Origin: Arthrobacter rhizosphaerae
Lineage (GTDB): Bacteria > Actinomycetota > Actinomycetes > Actinomycetales > Micrococcaceae
Length of the DNA stretch: 64,000 bases
NCBI RefSeq assembly: GCF_023062595.1
Contig: NZ_JALLAN010000010.1
Coordinates: forward strand, 1-64,000
Direction: 5' to 3'
Part shown: positions 8,312 through 17,503 of the stretch, piece after piece
How positions within the stretch are numbered: the first letter of the stretch is position 1
Layout: each line of letters starts with the position of its first letter
Position numbers and translations under genes: made by a program
Notes under the pieces: model-generated
The model's input: the letters and a program-made list of their open reading frames with translations, nothing else
Database searches by the model: none
What the model was told of the DNA's origin: nothing

Positions 8312-9637
8312 ATGAGTAGTGTTCTGACAATCCGCGGAGGCGTCCCGCTTACAGGCCGCGTCACCGTCCGTGGGGCCAAGAACCTCGTCCCCAAGGCGAT
8401 GGTTGCGGCCTTGCTGGGCAATGAGCCGTCCCTGCTGCGGAACGTTCCTGAAATCAAGGACGTCGAGGTTGTTACCAGTCTCCTGCAGCTCCACGGCGTC
8501 ACCGTGGACAAGGATCCCATCACCGGCGATCTCACCCTGGACCCGAAGGATGCCAAGACGGCATCCAGCACAGCCATCGATGCCCACGCGGGGGACTCCC
8601 GCATCCCCATCCTTCTCTGCGGACCGCTGATCCACGCGATCGGCGAGGCTTTCATCCCCGACCTCGGCGGCTGCAAGATCGGCGACCGGCCCATCGACTA
8701 CCACCTCGACGTGCTGCGGCAGTTCGGCGCTGTGGTGGAGAAGCGGCCTGGAGGCATTCACATCTCTGCGCCCCGGGGGCTGCAGGGAGCAAAGATTTCC
8801 TTGCCCTATCCCTCGGTAGGCGCCACAGAGCAGGTCCTGTTGAGCGCCACGCGTGCGGAAGGCATCACAGAGCTTTCAGGTGCGGCCACTGAACCGGAGA
8901 TTGTCGACCTCATCGCCGTACTCCAAAAAATGGGCGCCATCATCAGCGTCCAGACGGATCGGACCATCCGCATCGAGGGTGTCCGTGATCTGGGCGGATA
9001 CAACCACCGCGCTCTCTCGGACCGCAACGAGTCTGCGTCGTGGGCATCGGCAGCGCTGGTTACACGCGGCGATATCTTCGTCGAAGGGGCAACCCAGCGC
9101 GACATGATGACGTTCCTGAACACCTACCGCAAGGTGGGCGGGGGAATGGACATCGGCGAGGACGGCATCCGCTTCTATCACCACGGCGGCAAGCTGAGTC
9201 CGCTTGTGCTCGAGACCGATGTGCATCCCGGCTTCATGACCGACTGGCAGCAGCCGCTGGTTGTGGCGCTCACGCAGGCTGAGGGCGTGTCCATCGTTCA
9301 CGAGACCGTGTATGAAAACCGCTTCGGCTTCACTGATGCACTGCTCCGTATGGGGGCCAACATCCAGGTGCACCGTGAGTGCCTGGGCAGCGTTCCGTGC
9401 AGGTTCGGGCAACGGAACTTCCTGCACTCTGCCGTTATTTCCGGTTCCACCCAGCTCAAGGGGACCGACATCGACGTTCCAGATCTTCGCGGCGGATTCA
9501 GCCACCTCATCGCAGCACTGGCCGCGACCGGTACCTCGCGCGTCACCGGTATCGACATCATTAATCGAGGCTACGAACGGTTCACGGAGAAGCTTGCGGG
9601 CCTCGGCGCCGATTTCGACATCACTGCAGCTAAGTAG
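8312..9637 (+). CDS. murA: UDP-N-acetylglucosamine 1-carboxyvinyltransferase
   Basis: MurA-family enolpyruvyl transferase of 441 residues. It catalyses the first committed step of peptidoglycan synthesis, adding enolpyruvate from PEP to UDP-GlcNAc in the cytoplasm. The N-terminus has GGVPLTGRVTVRGAKNLVPKA, in which the family's KN pair is intact, and the two-domain EPSP-synthase-like fold is recognisable throughout. The fosfomycin-target loop cannot be assigned with confidence, because the usual Cys position is not obvious (LRNVPEIKDV is the early conserved block). GAGGAA upstream serves as Shine-Dalgarno. It heads a run of envelope and lipid genes (plsC-like, gpsA, ddl). Confidence 0.92.
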   Translation: MSSVLTIRGGVPLTGRVTVRGAKNLVPKAMVAALLGNEPSLLRNVPEIKDVEVVTSLLQLHGVTVDKDPITGDLTLDPKDAKTASSTAIDAHAGDSRIPILLCGPLIHAIGEAFIPDLGGCKIGDRPIDYHLDVLRQFGAVVEKRPGGIHISAPRGLQGAKISLPYPSVGATEQVLLSATRAEGITELSGAATEPEIVDLIAVLQKMGAIISVQTDRTIRIEGVRDLGGYNHRALSDRNESASWASAALVTRGDIFVEGATQRDMMTFLNTYRKVGGGMDIGEDGIRFYHHGGKLSPLVLETDVHPGFMTDWQQPLVVALTQAEGVSIVHETVYENRFGFTDALLRMGANIQVHRECLGSVPCRFGQRNFLHSAVISGSTQLKGTDIDVPDLRGGFSHLIAALAATGTSRVTGIDIINRGYERFTEKLAGLGADFDITAAK

Positions 9638-9649
9638 CGGGGGCTCCCT

Positions 9650-10462
9650 TTGAAGGAAACGGCCAAGAGCCACGTCACTTTCGTGATTATCGCGGGCATC
9701 GCACGGAGCCTGCTGAATGTCATGATGGACAGGAAATGGGAGGGCACCGAGAAGCTTCCCGCGGGTGGTTTCATTGCCGCGCCCAACCACTGCACCGAAA
9801 TCGATCCCCTCATTGTGGGGCACATGCTCTACAACCAGAAGCGGGCGCCGCACTTCCTCGCCAAGGCGAGCCTTTTCAAGGTCCCTGTTCTGGGCTGGGT
9901 CCTGCGCGCAACCAAGCAGATTCCGGTGGAACGCTCGACGGCGGGAGCGAACCGCTCCCTGCAACTCGCCCAGGAGATCGTGGCTGAAGGCGGAGCCATT
10001 GTCATCTACCCCGAAGGAACGCTGACCCGTGATCCGGGGTTGTGGCCCATGAAAGGCCACACCGGTGCGGCCCGCCTGGCTCTCGAGGGCGGGATCCCTG
10101 TCGTTCCCATAGCCCATTGGGGAGCCCATGAAGTTTTTCCGCGCTATGCCAAAAGCTTCCACCTTTTTCCGCGGAAGCGTTCACGGCTTGTGGTGGGGCC
10201 GCCAGTGGACCTCAGCGCCTTCGAGGGCCGTCCCCTGGACAAGGCGACTCTGACCGGGGCCACCGAAGCAATCATGAAGGACATCACAGCCTTGCTGGCC
10301 GGGATACGCGGTGAGGAGCCGCCAGCCGAGCGCTGGGATCCTTCGGCCCACAACCAGTCAAAGCATGGCCGGAAGATGCAAAAGGGTTCCGCGGACGTCA
10401 TCGCGGACGACAGCAACGCTCTCGGTAGCGACCCGACGGACCCTCCCCGGGGTGCGGAATGA
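9650..10462 (+). CDS. 1-acyl-sn-glycerol-3-phosphate acyltransferase (PlsC-like)
   Basis: PlsC-type acyltransferase of 270 residues that probably converts lysophosphatidic acid to phosphatidic acid at the membrane. It shows the catalytic HX4D block (NHCTEIDP) and the substrate-binding block YPEGTLTRD. The start is TTG at 9650, 12 nt after the murA stop. The C-terminal 50 residues are charged and poorly conserved in appearance. It overlaps gpsA by 4 nt (ATGA), which makes biochemical sense because GpsA supplies the glycerol-3-phosphate backbone. Confidence 0.9.
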   Translation: MKETAKSHVTFVIIAGIARSLLNVMMDRKWEGTEKLPAGGFIAAPNHCTEIDPLIVGHMLYNQKRAPHFLAKASLFKVPVLGWVLRATKQIPVERSTAGANRSLQLAQEIVAEGGAIVIYPEGTLTRDPGLWPMKGHTGAARLALEGGIPVVPIAHWGAHEVFPRYAKSFHLFPRKRSRLVVGPPVDLSAFEGRPLDKATLTGATEAIMKDITALLAGIRGEEPPAERWDPSAHNQSKHGRKMQKGSADVIADDSNALGSDPTDPPRGAE

Positions 10463-11511
10463 CCGGCCAGGACACCAAACCGGGTTCGGCGCTCTCCGTG
10501 GCTATCCTGGGTGCAGGCTCCTGGGGCACCACCTTTGCGAAGATCCTGGCTGATGCCGCAACGGCTTCCGGGGTAGACCGGAGCATCCGTCTCTGGGGGC
10601 GACGCCGTGAAGTCGTCGAGCAGATCAACGCAAGCCACCGCAACCCGCAGTACCTCAAGGATGTCGAATTGCCGGCAAGCATCACCGCGTCCCTGGACGT
10701 CGATGAGGTTCTGGCCGGCGCTGACCTGGTGGTGCTGGCTGTGCCGGCCCAGACCCTGAGGCCACAGCTGCGGAGCTGGAAACACCTCGTGGGCGCTGAT
10801 GCGATGGTTGTCTCCTTGATGAAGGGCCTGGAGTTGAGTACCGACGCCCGCATGAGTGAAGTCATCTGCGAGGAACTGGGCATTCCGGCCGATCGCATCG
10901 CTGTGGTGTCAGGTCCCAACCTTGCGATGGAAATCGCCAGGGAAGAGCCCACCGCCTCAGTTGTGGCTTGTTCCAACGCTGCCGCTGCCGGATGGATCGC
11001 GCGCACTTGTACTGCACCTTACTTCCGTCCCTACACCACAGGTGATGTCGTCGGTGTCGAAATCGGCGGCATCGTGAAGAACGTGATCGCGCTGGCTGTA
11101 GGCATCTGCGAAGGAAAGCAGATGGGGGACAACACCAAAGCGTCAGTCATCACCAGGGGGCTGGCAGAGACTTCCCGTCTGGCGCTTGCCCTCGGCGGCG
11201 AGGCCAACACAATGGCCGGGCTGGCAGGTTTGGGTGACCTTGTTGCAACGTGTTCCTCACCGTTGTCCAGGAACCACACGGCCGGCCGGCTGCTGGGGGA
11301 GGGTCTTTCCCTGGGCGAGGTAGCAGAGAAAATGACGCAGACGGCCGAAGGGATCAAATCCGGCCAGGCTGTTCATGAACTGGCAGGAAAACTGGGCGTT
11401 GATATGCCCATTACCGCGGCCGTGGTGGCCGTCCTTGCCGGAAAGATGTCCGTTGACGAACTGGGACCGCGGCTGCTCGCCCGGGAACTGAAACCCGAAG
11501 GCGATTACTGA
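10459..11511 (+). CDS. gpsA: Glycerol-3-phosphate dehydrogenase [NAD(P)+]
   Basis: GpsA, 350 residues, reduces dihydroxyacetone phosphate to sn-glycerol-3-phosphate for phospholipid synthesis. The N-terminal Rossmann motif is GAGSWGTTFAKIL, and the catalytic-domain block EIGGIVKNVIALAVGICEG contains the conserved Lys. The ATG overlaps the acyltransferase stop (ATGA). ddl follows after 2 nt, so plsC-like, gpsA and ddl form one tight operon. Confidence 0.96.
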   Translation: MTGQDTKPGSALSVAILGAGSWGTTFAKILADAATASGVDRSIRLWGRRREVVEQINASHRNPQYLKDVELPASITASLDVDEVLAGADLVVLAVPAQTLRPQLRSWKHLVGADAMVVSLMKGLELSTDARMSEVICEELGIPADRIAVVSGPNLAMEIAREEPTASVVACSNAAAAGWIARTCTAPYFRPYTTGDVVGVEIGGIVKNVIALAVGICEGKQMGDNTKASVITRGLAETSRLALALGGEANTMAGLAGLGDLVATCSSPLSRNHTAGRLLGEGLSLGEVAEKMTQTAEGIKSGQAVHELAGKLGVDMPITAAVVAVLAGKMSVDELGPRLLARELKPEGDY

Positions 11512-11513
11512 CT

Positions 11514-12653
11514 GTGTCGGATGAGAATGTAGAAACAGCGGGCAAGCCCCGCCCCCGTGTTGTTGTCCTCTTCGGTGGGCGCTCCAGCGAGCATGCAGTC
11601 AGCTGCGTCACTGCCGCGGGCGTGCTGGGAGCCATCGACAAGGACAAATACGATGTCATTCCCATCGGCATTGCCAAAACAGGCCAATGGGTCCTGGCAT
11701 CCGGAGATACGAGGCAGTGGTCGCTGTCCTCTTCATCGTTGCCGGAGGTAGAACCGTCATCCAGCACCGTAACGCTGGCGGAGATCGGCGGCGAGCATCA
11801 GCTGATTGTCGCCTCGCCGAACCAGATCCCCCAGGAACTCGGCACTGTCGACGTCGTGTTCCCCGTCCTGCACGGGCCGTTCGGGGAGGACGGGACCATC
11901 CAGGGGCTGTTGGAGCTTTCGGATACCCGATACGTCGGAGCCGGGGTGCTGGCCTCGGCTGTCGGCATGGACAAGCACTTCATGAAGGTTGTTTTTGAGG
12001 CTGCCAAGCTTCATGTTGGACCGTACGTGGCCGTGACAGACCGCCAGTGGCTCACGGATCCGGAATCAGTGCGTAAACGCGTGGACCTGCTCGGGTTCCC
12101 CGTCTTTGTGAAGCCGGCCCGGGCGGGCTCCTCCATGGGCATCTCCAAAGTGGACTCCCTGGAGGGCCTGGATGCCGCCATAGAGGAGGCACGCCTGCAC
12201 GATCTCAAGCTCGTTATTGAAGCGGGCATCGTCGGACGGGAAATCGAGTGCGCAGTGCTTGAGGGCCGTGGGACTCAGCCCCCGCGCACTTCCATGCCAG
12301 GCGAAATCTCGGTTGCAGGGGGCGGCCATGAATTCTACGACTTCAATGCCAAGTACGTCGAGGATGATGCTGCCCAGCTGAGCTGCCCGGCTGACATCCC
12401 GGAAGAAGCCATCGCCCGGGTCCGTGAACTCGCCGCCGCCGCTTTTGACGCCGTGGGTGCCGAGGGCCTGAGCCGCGTGGACTTTTTCTACACGCCCGAC
12501 GGCCAGATCATCATTAATGAGATCAATACGATGCCCGGATTCACGCCCAAGAGCATGTACCCGCAAATGTGGGCCGCGTCAGGCTTGAGCTATCCGGCCC
12601 TCATTGACGAACTGATCTACTTGGCCCTCAACCGGAAAACAGGGCTCCGCTAG
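11514..12653 (+). CDS. ddl: D-alanine--D-alanine ligase
   Basis: Ddl, 379 residues, an ATP-grasp enzyme that makes the D-Ala-D-Ala dipeptide for peptidoglycan. Visible blocks are VVVLFGGRSSEHAVS at the N-terminus, GPFGEDGTIQGLLE, the ATP-binding region VKPARAGSSMGISKV and the metal-binding IINEINTMPGFT. The start is GTG at 11514. The TAG stop sits in a CTAG tetranucleotide that also supplies the stop of the convergent DUF3515 gene. Confidence 0.96.
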   Translation: MSDENVETAGKPRPRVVVLFGGRSSEHAVSCVTAAGVLGAIDKDKYDVIPIGIAKTGQWVLASGDTRQWSLSSSSLPEVEPSSSTVTLAEIGGEHQLIVASPNQIPQELGTVDVVFPVLHGPFGEDGTIQGLLELSDTRYVGAGVLASAVGMDKHFMKVVFEAAKLHVGPYVAVTDRQWLTDPESVRKRVDLLGFPVFVKPARAGSSMGISKVDSLEGLDAAIEEARLHDLKLVIEAGIVGREIECAVLEGRGTQPPRTSMPGEISVAGGGHEFYDFNAKYVEDDAAQLSCPADIPEEAIARVRELAAAAFDAVGAEGLSRVDFFYTPDGQIIINEINTMPGFTPKSMYPQMWAASGLSYPALIDELIYLALNRKTGLR

Positions 12654-13159
12654 CGGCTTGGCGGCAGGTTCTGCAAATCTTCCTTGCCCACGCAGTTGCG
12701 GCTTGCGGGGATCTTTCCGGCAGCACTGGCAAGATCAGCCAACACCGTTGCCGAGGAGATTTTTTCCGGATCCATCAGGATCTCTGTCGCGGGTTCCCGG
12801 CCGAACGTAGTGAGGGTATAGACCGGATCCCCTTCCTTAATGACCCAGTCAATACCGTTAACGCTGACGCATCTATCGGTGGTGGGTCCCGGCGGGTTGA
12901 CACCGCAGCGGAGGATGACGCGGGACGGGTCTCCCCAAGCCGCCGTTGCCTGGCTGTTCGTCTTCCGCAAGGGGGCGTCCCCGATCGCCTCGGGAAGTGC
13001 CACCATCATGGGAGCACAGGCAGGATTCGCTGCATCCTTCGCCGGGGCAACGTCGACGGTGGGAGAGCAGGCTGTGAGGGCAAGCAATAAAGCCGCTGCT
13101 GCGAATGTGCTGTACAGCCGGAAGGATGCGACATTGAAGGCAGGGAGCAGCGGACGCAT
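12650..13159 (-). CDS. DUF3515 family lipoprotein
   Basis: A 169-residue putative lipoprotein. A hydrophobic signal peptide ends in the lipobox LTAC (Cys near residue 31), followed by a small extracytoplasmic domain with conserved Cys residues that matches DUF3515, a family of unknown function found in actinobacteria. It is convergent with ddl and shares its stop-codon tetranucleotide. A TAGGGT -10 lies 6 nt before the ATG, so the transcript is probably leaderless. Confidence 0.82.
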   Translation of the reverse strand: MRPLLPAFNVASFRLYSTFAAAALLLALTACSPTVDVAPAKDAANPACAPMMVALPEAIGDAPLRKTNSQATAAWGDPSRVILRCGVNPPGPTTDRCVSVNGIDWVIKEGDPVYTLTTFGREPATEILMDPEKISSATVLADLASAAGKIPASRNCVGKEDLQNLPPSR

Positions 13160-13165
13160 GTTTCC

Positions 13166-13171
13166 ACCCTA
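13166..13171 (-). promoter_or_regulatory. -10 box of a leaderless promoter for the DUF3515 gene
   Basis: TAGGGT on the minus strand, six bases (13160-13165), then ATG. No Shine-Dalgarno sequence is present between the box and the start. Confidence 0.55.
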
Positions 13172-13397
13172 TCGGTCATCCGCGGGGTCGCGGACCGGGG
13201 GACGGACGGCTGAGCTTCCCAGAACACGCGCCAGAAGGGGCATGCAGAGCTGGGGGCCTTGTTTCCACAAGATTTTGTGAGGTCTGAAACAGGCTTTTCG
13301 AAGGATTGCCCAAGGATCGGGCTCTGCCTATACCTCAAACAGGTGCTTCACGCATAGGATTTGGGCACCACCTAGGTCTCACCCTTAGCGAGTTAAT

Positions 13398-16397
13398 TTG
13401 CACTCTTTACGACGCACGGCATTGCAAACTGCTATCGCGCTGCTCACGGCACTGACGTCCCTGTCAGTTGTTGTACAGCCAGCCACTGCCGACCCAAGGA
13501 CCTCCCCGGGGCTTTCGGGGAGCGCTTCCGCCGTCGTCAATGTCCCGGCCGTTGATGAGCCGGAACACGAACATGAACACCCCGACATGCCTCCACAGCC
13601 GGATGATTTTGTCCGGCCGGAGCCCCCTGCCGGGGCATTGTCCACCGAGTACACCTATGTGAACTCACCGCTGGCGGGCACGATGAGAACAACTCTCGTG
13701 ACAGTTCAGCTCGCCGATAAAACCGCAGCCGAGACCGACAGTGCGGTACCTATGAATGCGGCCATTGCCTCAGTGGTAGCGTCCCGTGGCTTCTGGTCTT
13801 TCGCCTCGTCCGGGCGGGTCCAAATTTCCATAGTTGCAGAAAGGCATCTCCATAAGTCGGCCGCCCGGTCCACCCAGTCCCCGTGGGATATAACGGAAAC
13901 AGTCAGTCGCGAACTGGGTTGGTCTCAAACTTCCTACTCGGCATTGGTGCTGTTCATCCCTGGCTCTTACCTCAACAATGGTGCTGCCGGCATGACCTAC
14001 AGCAATGGGGGAATTGGCGGGCGCATCCTGATGCCGCAGAACAGCCGACTTACCACTCCCGTCCTGGCCCACGAATTCGGTCACACGCTGGGCCTGGATC
14101 ACGCCAACAGCCTTCAGTGCGGCAGCGGTGTCTCCGACGTCGCACCCGGGCCTTACGATGGTTTCGCCGATCCCAGCTGCAGCGTCAAGACCTACGGTGA
14201 CAACGTGGATCTGATGGGCATTTCGCACTATGACTACATGCCGATGATCAGCGCCAGCTTCTGGGACATGGGGCGTTTCGGCGACGGAAATGAAATAGCG
14301 AATCTCGGGACCCTGACTGCAGCCCGGACCATAGTCCTCAAACCATGGGCGGCGCCGGGCTCTAACAGGGCGGCAAAGTTCACTGATCCCAAATCAGGGG
14401 AAGTATATTTCCTGGAACTGCGCACCCCCGTCGGCTATGACGCTGGAAAGGCTGTGGGCGGGAACAGGGGAGTGAAGATCACCCAGCAGGCGCCCGGCAA
14501 TTCGTCGATCGTCTTGCCCCGGTCCACCCTGCCGTTCAGCGGGTACTACAGCAACACCCAAGCCTGGCAGGCCGGCAGCACGTTCGTTACCCATGCCGGG
14601 ACCAGAGTGACGATTGATTCATTGAGCGACTCTTCGGCCACGGTAACCATCCATCCGGGTGGTCTTGAGGCAAAGGGAGCCTTCGACAGCGCAACTGCGA
14701 CCGTTACCTCCTCCAGTGCAGAGCTGGTGACACAGGGATGGGCTGTTGATCCGGCCACGAGCGCGTCATCTACCGACGCCCACATCTACGTCACGGCGCC
14801 GAACGGAACGAGGACCGGCTACGCCGTTCGGGCAGACCGGTCACGACCGGACGTTAACTCGTATTTGGGCATCAGCGGCAACCATGGCTTCCAGCACTCG
14901 CTAGTGGTCCAGACCCCGGGCACCTACGAAGTCTGCGTTTTCGCCATCGCCAGCTACCAGAACACGGCGCTCGGATGCAAAAACGTTGTGGCGGCCATAG
15001 CGTCACCGGTCGGTTACCTGGATCACGTGTCCTTGGCAATCGAAGGGAACCAAGCAAAACTGAAAGCCAATGGCTGGGCGGTCGACAAAGGATCACCTGC
15101 CGTTTCGATCCCGGTCCACATCTACGTGACCAGCCCGGGCGGTGAGACATTGGGGTATGCGCTCACCGCTGGTGAGCCCCGCCCTGATGTCAATCAAGCC
15201 ATTGGTGTTTCGGGCTCCCACGGCTACTCCTGGGCACTGCCGATCTCAATAAGTGGCCAATACAAAGTCTGCGCTTACGGGATCCATGTCACTCCCATGT
15301 CTGCCGGGAACAGTCTGCTGGGCTGCCGTTCCATTGATGTACCTGGCGCTGATCGCCCCGTGGGCTATCTGGATTGGCTTTCATTCCGGAATCAGGGCGA
15401 ATCCGCCACCTTGGAAATTGGAGGCTGGTCCTACGATCCGGGATCACCTGCGGCTTCAAATCCTGTCCACCTCTACATCACCGCCCCTGATGGGAAGACA
15501 ACCTCACAGGCGGTGTCTGCAGACATACTCCGCAGCGATGTCAACACGGCTATGAAGGTCAGCGGCTCACACGGGTACCGGGCCAGCATCGGTGTGAACC
15601 AGGTGGGGACATACCGCGTGTGCGCCTACGGGATCTACATCAGCGTCCTGTCCAAGGGAAACTCTTTGTTGGGTTGCCAGAGCGTGACGGCAAAAGCGGC
15701 CGAGTCCCCGGTGGGTTTCCTCGATTCCGTGGCGGTTGAGAGTTCAGGAGCCTCAGCGGCTATCGTCTCGTCCGGCTGGACCTTGGAGCCAACACAACCT
15801 GCAGCGTCCAACCCGGTGCATGTTTACGTTACTGGCCCCGATGGCAAGACTGCCGGGTACGCGTTCGGAACTACTCAATTAAGGGCAGACGTCAACGCAT
15901 TCATGTCCGTCACTGGAAATCATGGTTTTCGGACCAGCGTTCCCATTTCACAGCCCGGGAAGTACAGGGTTTGTGCTTACGGCATTGCTGTCAGTCCCCT
16001 CTCAGCAGGACACAAACTGTTGGAATGCCGGGAAGTTAACGCCCCAGTTGCAGATATTGCCATTGGATATCTGGATGCAGTGCGTGTGGAGACGGTGGGA
16101 GGACAGCCATCCCTGGCGGCTATCGGGTGGACCCTTGATCCCAATGCCAGTTCCGCCAGCATCCCGGTACACACGTATGTCACCTCGCCGGACGGCATCA
16201 CACGGAGTTTCAGCTCCACAGCGGATCTGGCCCGTCCGGATGTCAATACCGTCATGAAGGTCACCGGAAATCACGGTTATAAAACAATGACGCCGATCAC
16301 AGCGCGAGGAAAGTACACAGTTTGCACGTACGGGATAGGCGTTGCAGCGTTGAAGGCAGGCAATGCCTTCTTGGGCTGCAAATTCGTCTCATACTAG
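13398..16397 (+). CDS. Secreted zinc metalloprotease with five C-terminal repeats
   Basis: A 999-residue exported protein. A signal peptide (residues 1 to about 31, ending VQPATA) is followed by a His/Glu/Pro-rich stretch (EHEHEHPDMPPQ), then a metalloprotease domain with the full zinc signature HEFGHTLGLDH (His225, Glu226, His229, His235) and a likely Met-turn in VDLMGISHYDYM. This is the metzincin/gametolysin-like pattern. From about residue 423 five repeats of about 115 residues follow. The start is TTG at 13398 without a clear Shine-Dalgarno sequence; a TAGGAT -10 lies at 13355-13360. The gene sits between the DUF3515 gene and thiL, both housekeeping-type, which suggests insertion of a lineage-specific gene. 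The substrate is unknown. Confidence 0.87.
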   Translation: MHSLRRTALQTAIALLTALTSLSVVVQPATADPRTSPGLSGSASAVVNVPAVDEPEHEHEHPDMPPQPDDFVRPEPPAGALSTEYTYVNSPLAGTMRTTLVTVQLADKTAAETDSAVPMNAAIASVVASRGFWSFASSGRVQISIVAERHLHKSAARSTQSPWDITETVSRELGWSQTSYSALVLFIPGSYLNNGAAGMTYSNGGIGGRILMPQNSRLTTPVLAHEFGHTLGLDHANSLQCGSGVSDVAPGPYDGFADPSCSVKTYGDNVDLMGISHYDYMPMISASFWDMGRFGDGNEIANLGTLTAARTIVLKPWAAPGSNRAAKFTDPKSGEVYFLELRTPVGYDAGKAVGGNRGVKITQQAPGNSSIVLPRSTLPFSGYYSNTQAWQAGSTFVTHAGTRVTIDSLSDSSATVTIHPGGLEAKGAFDSATATVTSSSAELVTQGWAVDPATSASSTDAHIYVTAPNGTRTGYAVRADRSRPDVNSYLGISGNHGFQHSLVVQTPGTYEVCVFAIASYQNTALGCKNVVAAIASPVGYLDHVSLAIEGNQAKLKANGWAVDKGSPAVSIPVHIYVTSPGGETLGYALTAGEPRPDVNQAIGVSGSHGYSWALPISISGQYKVCAYGIHVTPMSAGNSLLGCRSIDVPGADRPVGYLDWLSFRNQGESATLEIGGWSYDPGSPAASNPVHLYITAPDGKTTSQAVSADILRSDVNTAMKVSGSHGYRASIGVNQVGTYRVCAYGIYISVLSKGNSLLGCQSVTAKAAESPVGFLDSVAVESSGASAAIVSSGWTLEPTQPAASNPVHVYVTGPDGKTAGYAFGTTQLRADVNAFMSVTGNHGFRTSVPISQPGKYRVCAYGIAVSPLSAGHKLLECREVNAPVADIAIGYLDAVRVETVGGQPSLAAIGWTLDPNASSASIPVHTYVTSPDGITRSFSSTADLARPDVNTVMKVTGNHGYKTMTPITARGKYTVCTYGIGVAALKAGNAFLGCKFVSY
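14664..16394 (+). repeat. Five protein repeats of about 115 residues in the metalloprotease
   Basis: Repeats begin near residues 423, 537, 654, 771 and 889. The shared pattern is a start like PVGYLD, a GW followed by (T/A)xDP/DKGSP, VHxYVTxPxG, RxDVNxxxxVSGxHG and a C-terminal VCAYGI...GNxxLGC. Each unit carries a Cys pair likely to form a disulfide, as expected for an exported domain. The DNA copies are diverged, so these are old duplications. The first unit is the most divergent. Confidence 0.85.
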
Positions 16398-16465
16398 CCC
16401 GCTATGCCCCGGTGAAGACTGTTACATCCCAGACCGGCATGAGTGGAGATGTCTTCCCGCCGCGA

Positions 16466-16471
16466 TAGCGT
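16466..16471 (+). promoter_or_regulatory. -10 box of a leaderless promoter for thiL
   Basis: TAGCGT followed by six bases and the GTG start at 16478. There is no Shine-Dalgarno sequence in the gap. This fits initiation directly on the start codon. Confidence 0.5.
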
Positions 16472-16477
16472 AGTGCC

Positions 16478-17503
16478 GTGCTTGAAACTCCGTTGACCGT
16501 TGCTGACCTCACCGAATCCGGGCTGCTTGCCCGGATCTTTCCCCGACTCAAAGGCGCATCTGGGGCCGGCGCCCTGTTGCTGCTCGGCCCTGGGGATGAC
16601 GCTGCCATCGTGGGCGCCCCGGACGGGCGTACCGTCTTCAGCATCGACACCCAGGTCCAGGACCAGGATTTTCGCCTCCAGTGGCCCAACGGCCATGCGA
16701 GCACAGGGTACGACGTCGGCTGGAAGGCTGCTGCCCAGAACCTCAGCGACATCAACGCCATGGGAGCCCAGGCAACCTCCATGGTGGTGAGCCTGACTTT
16801 GCCCAAGGAAACCCAGGTGTCGTGGGTGGAGGACTTTGCGGATGGATTATCTGCCAGCATCCGTGAACTGGGAGCACTCCGCTGTTCAGTTGCGGGTGGT
16901 GACCTGGGACGTGGGCGTGAACTCTCCGTGACGGTGGCAATCCTGGGGACTCTGGATGGCAGGGACCCCGTGCTGCGGTCCGGTGCTGCTCCAGGAGATG
17001 TTCTGGCTCTGGCAGGAACGGTAGGGCGTGCGGCGGCCGGTCTTGCCATTCTTGAGTCTGGACACAGCGTGGCGTCACTGGCGCCAGGGCTGCGTCAGTT
17101 CGTGGACGCCCAGTGCCGTCCCTTTCCGCCTCTGGCCTCTGGTCCGTTGGCACTGGAGGCGGGGGCCTCGGCCATGCTCGACATTTCTGACGGGCTCGTC
17201 AGGGATGCCGGCCGGATGGCGGAAGCCAGCCAGGTGGTGGTGGACCTTGATCCGGAGTCTTTGAAGCTCCTGGCGGCCCCATTGGCACCTGCAGGGCGGC
17301 TGCTCCGTACGGAGCCGCTTGAGTGGGTGCTGGGCGGGGGCGAGGACCATGGTTTGCTTGCAACCTTCCCCGCCGGAGTTCAGTTGCCCAGGGGCTTTGC
17401 TGCGATAGGCTCAGTGCAGGCCCTTGCAGGAAACAACAGCACGGGTGTCAATATCGCGGGCCGGCCCGCTGACCTTGTGGGATGGGATCACTTTGCAGAC
17501 TAA
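16478..17503 (+). CDS. thiL: Thiamine-monophosphate kinase
   Basis: ThiL, 341 residues, phosphorylates thiamine monophosphate to the cofactor thiamine pyrophosphate using ATP. It has the AIR-synthase-like fold with the metal-binding block LGPGDDAAI near the N-terminus, NLSDINAMGAQ, and GGDLGRG. The start is GTG at 16478, probably leaderless. It overlaps the following DAK2 gene, and it is well separated from thiC at 41.6-43.4 kb. Confidence 0.94.
   Translation: MLETPLTVADLTESGLLARIFPRLKGASGAGALLLLGPGDDAAIVGAPDGRTVFSIDTQVQDQDFRLQWPNGHASTGYDVGWKAAAQNLSDINAMGAQATSMVVSLTLPKETQVSWVEDFADGLSASIRELGALRCSVAGGDLGRGRELSVTVAILGTLDGRDPVLRSGAAPGDVLALAGTVGRAAAGLAILESGHSVASLAPGLRQFVDAQCRPFPPLASGPLALEAGASAMLDISDGLVRDAGRMAEASQVVVDLDPESLKLLAAPLAPAGRLLRTEPLEWVLGGGEDHGLLATFPAGVQLPRGFAAIGSVQALAGNNSTGVNIAGRPADLVGWDHFAD

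Noticed and set aside
8876..10162. Long open frame (428 codons) antisense to murA and the PlsC-like gene
   Set aside because: It mirrors high-GC codon bias of the plus-strand genes, has no family-like sequence and no start signals. Similar antisense frames at 3285-4289, 29248-30408, 35859-37151 and 39852-41216 were rejected for the same reason.
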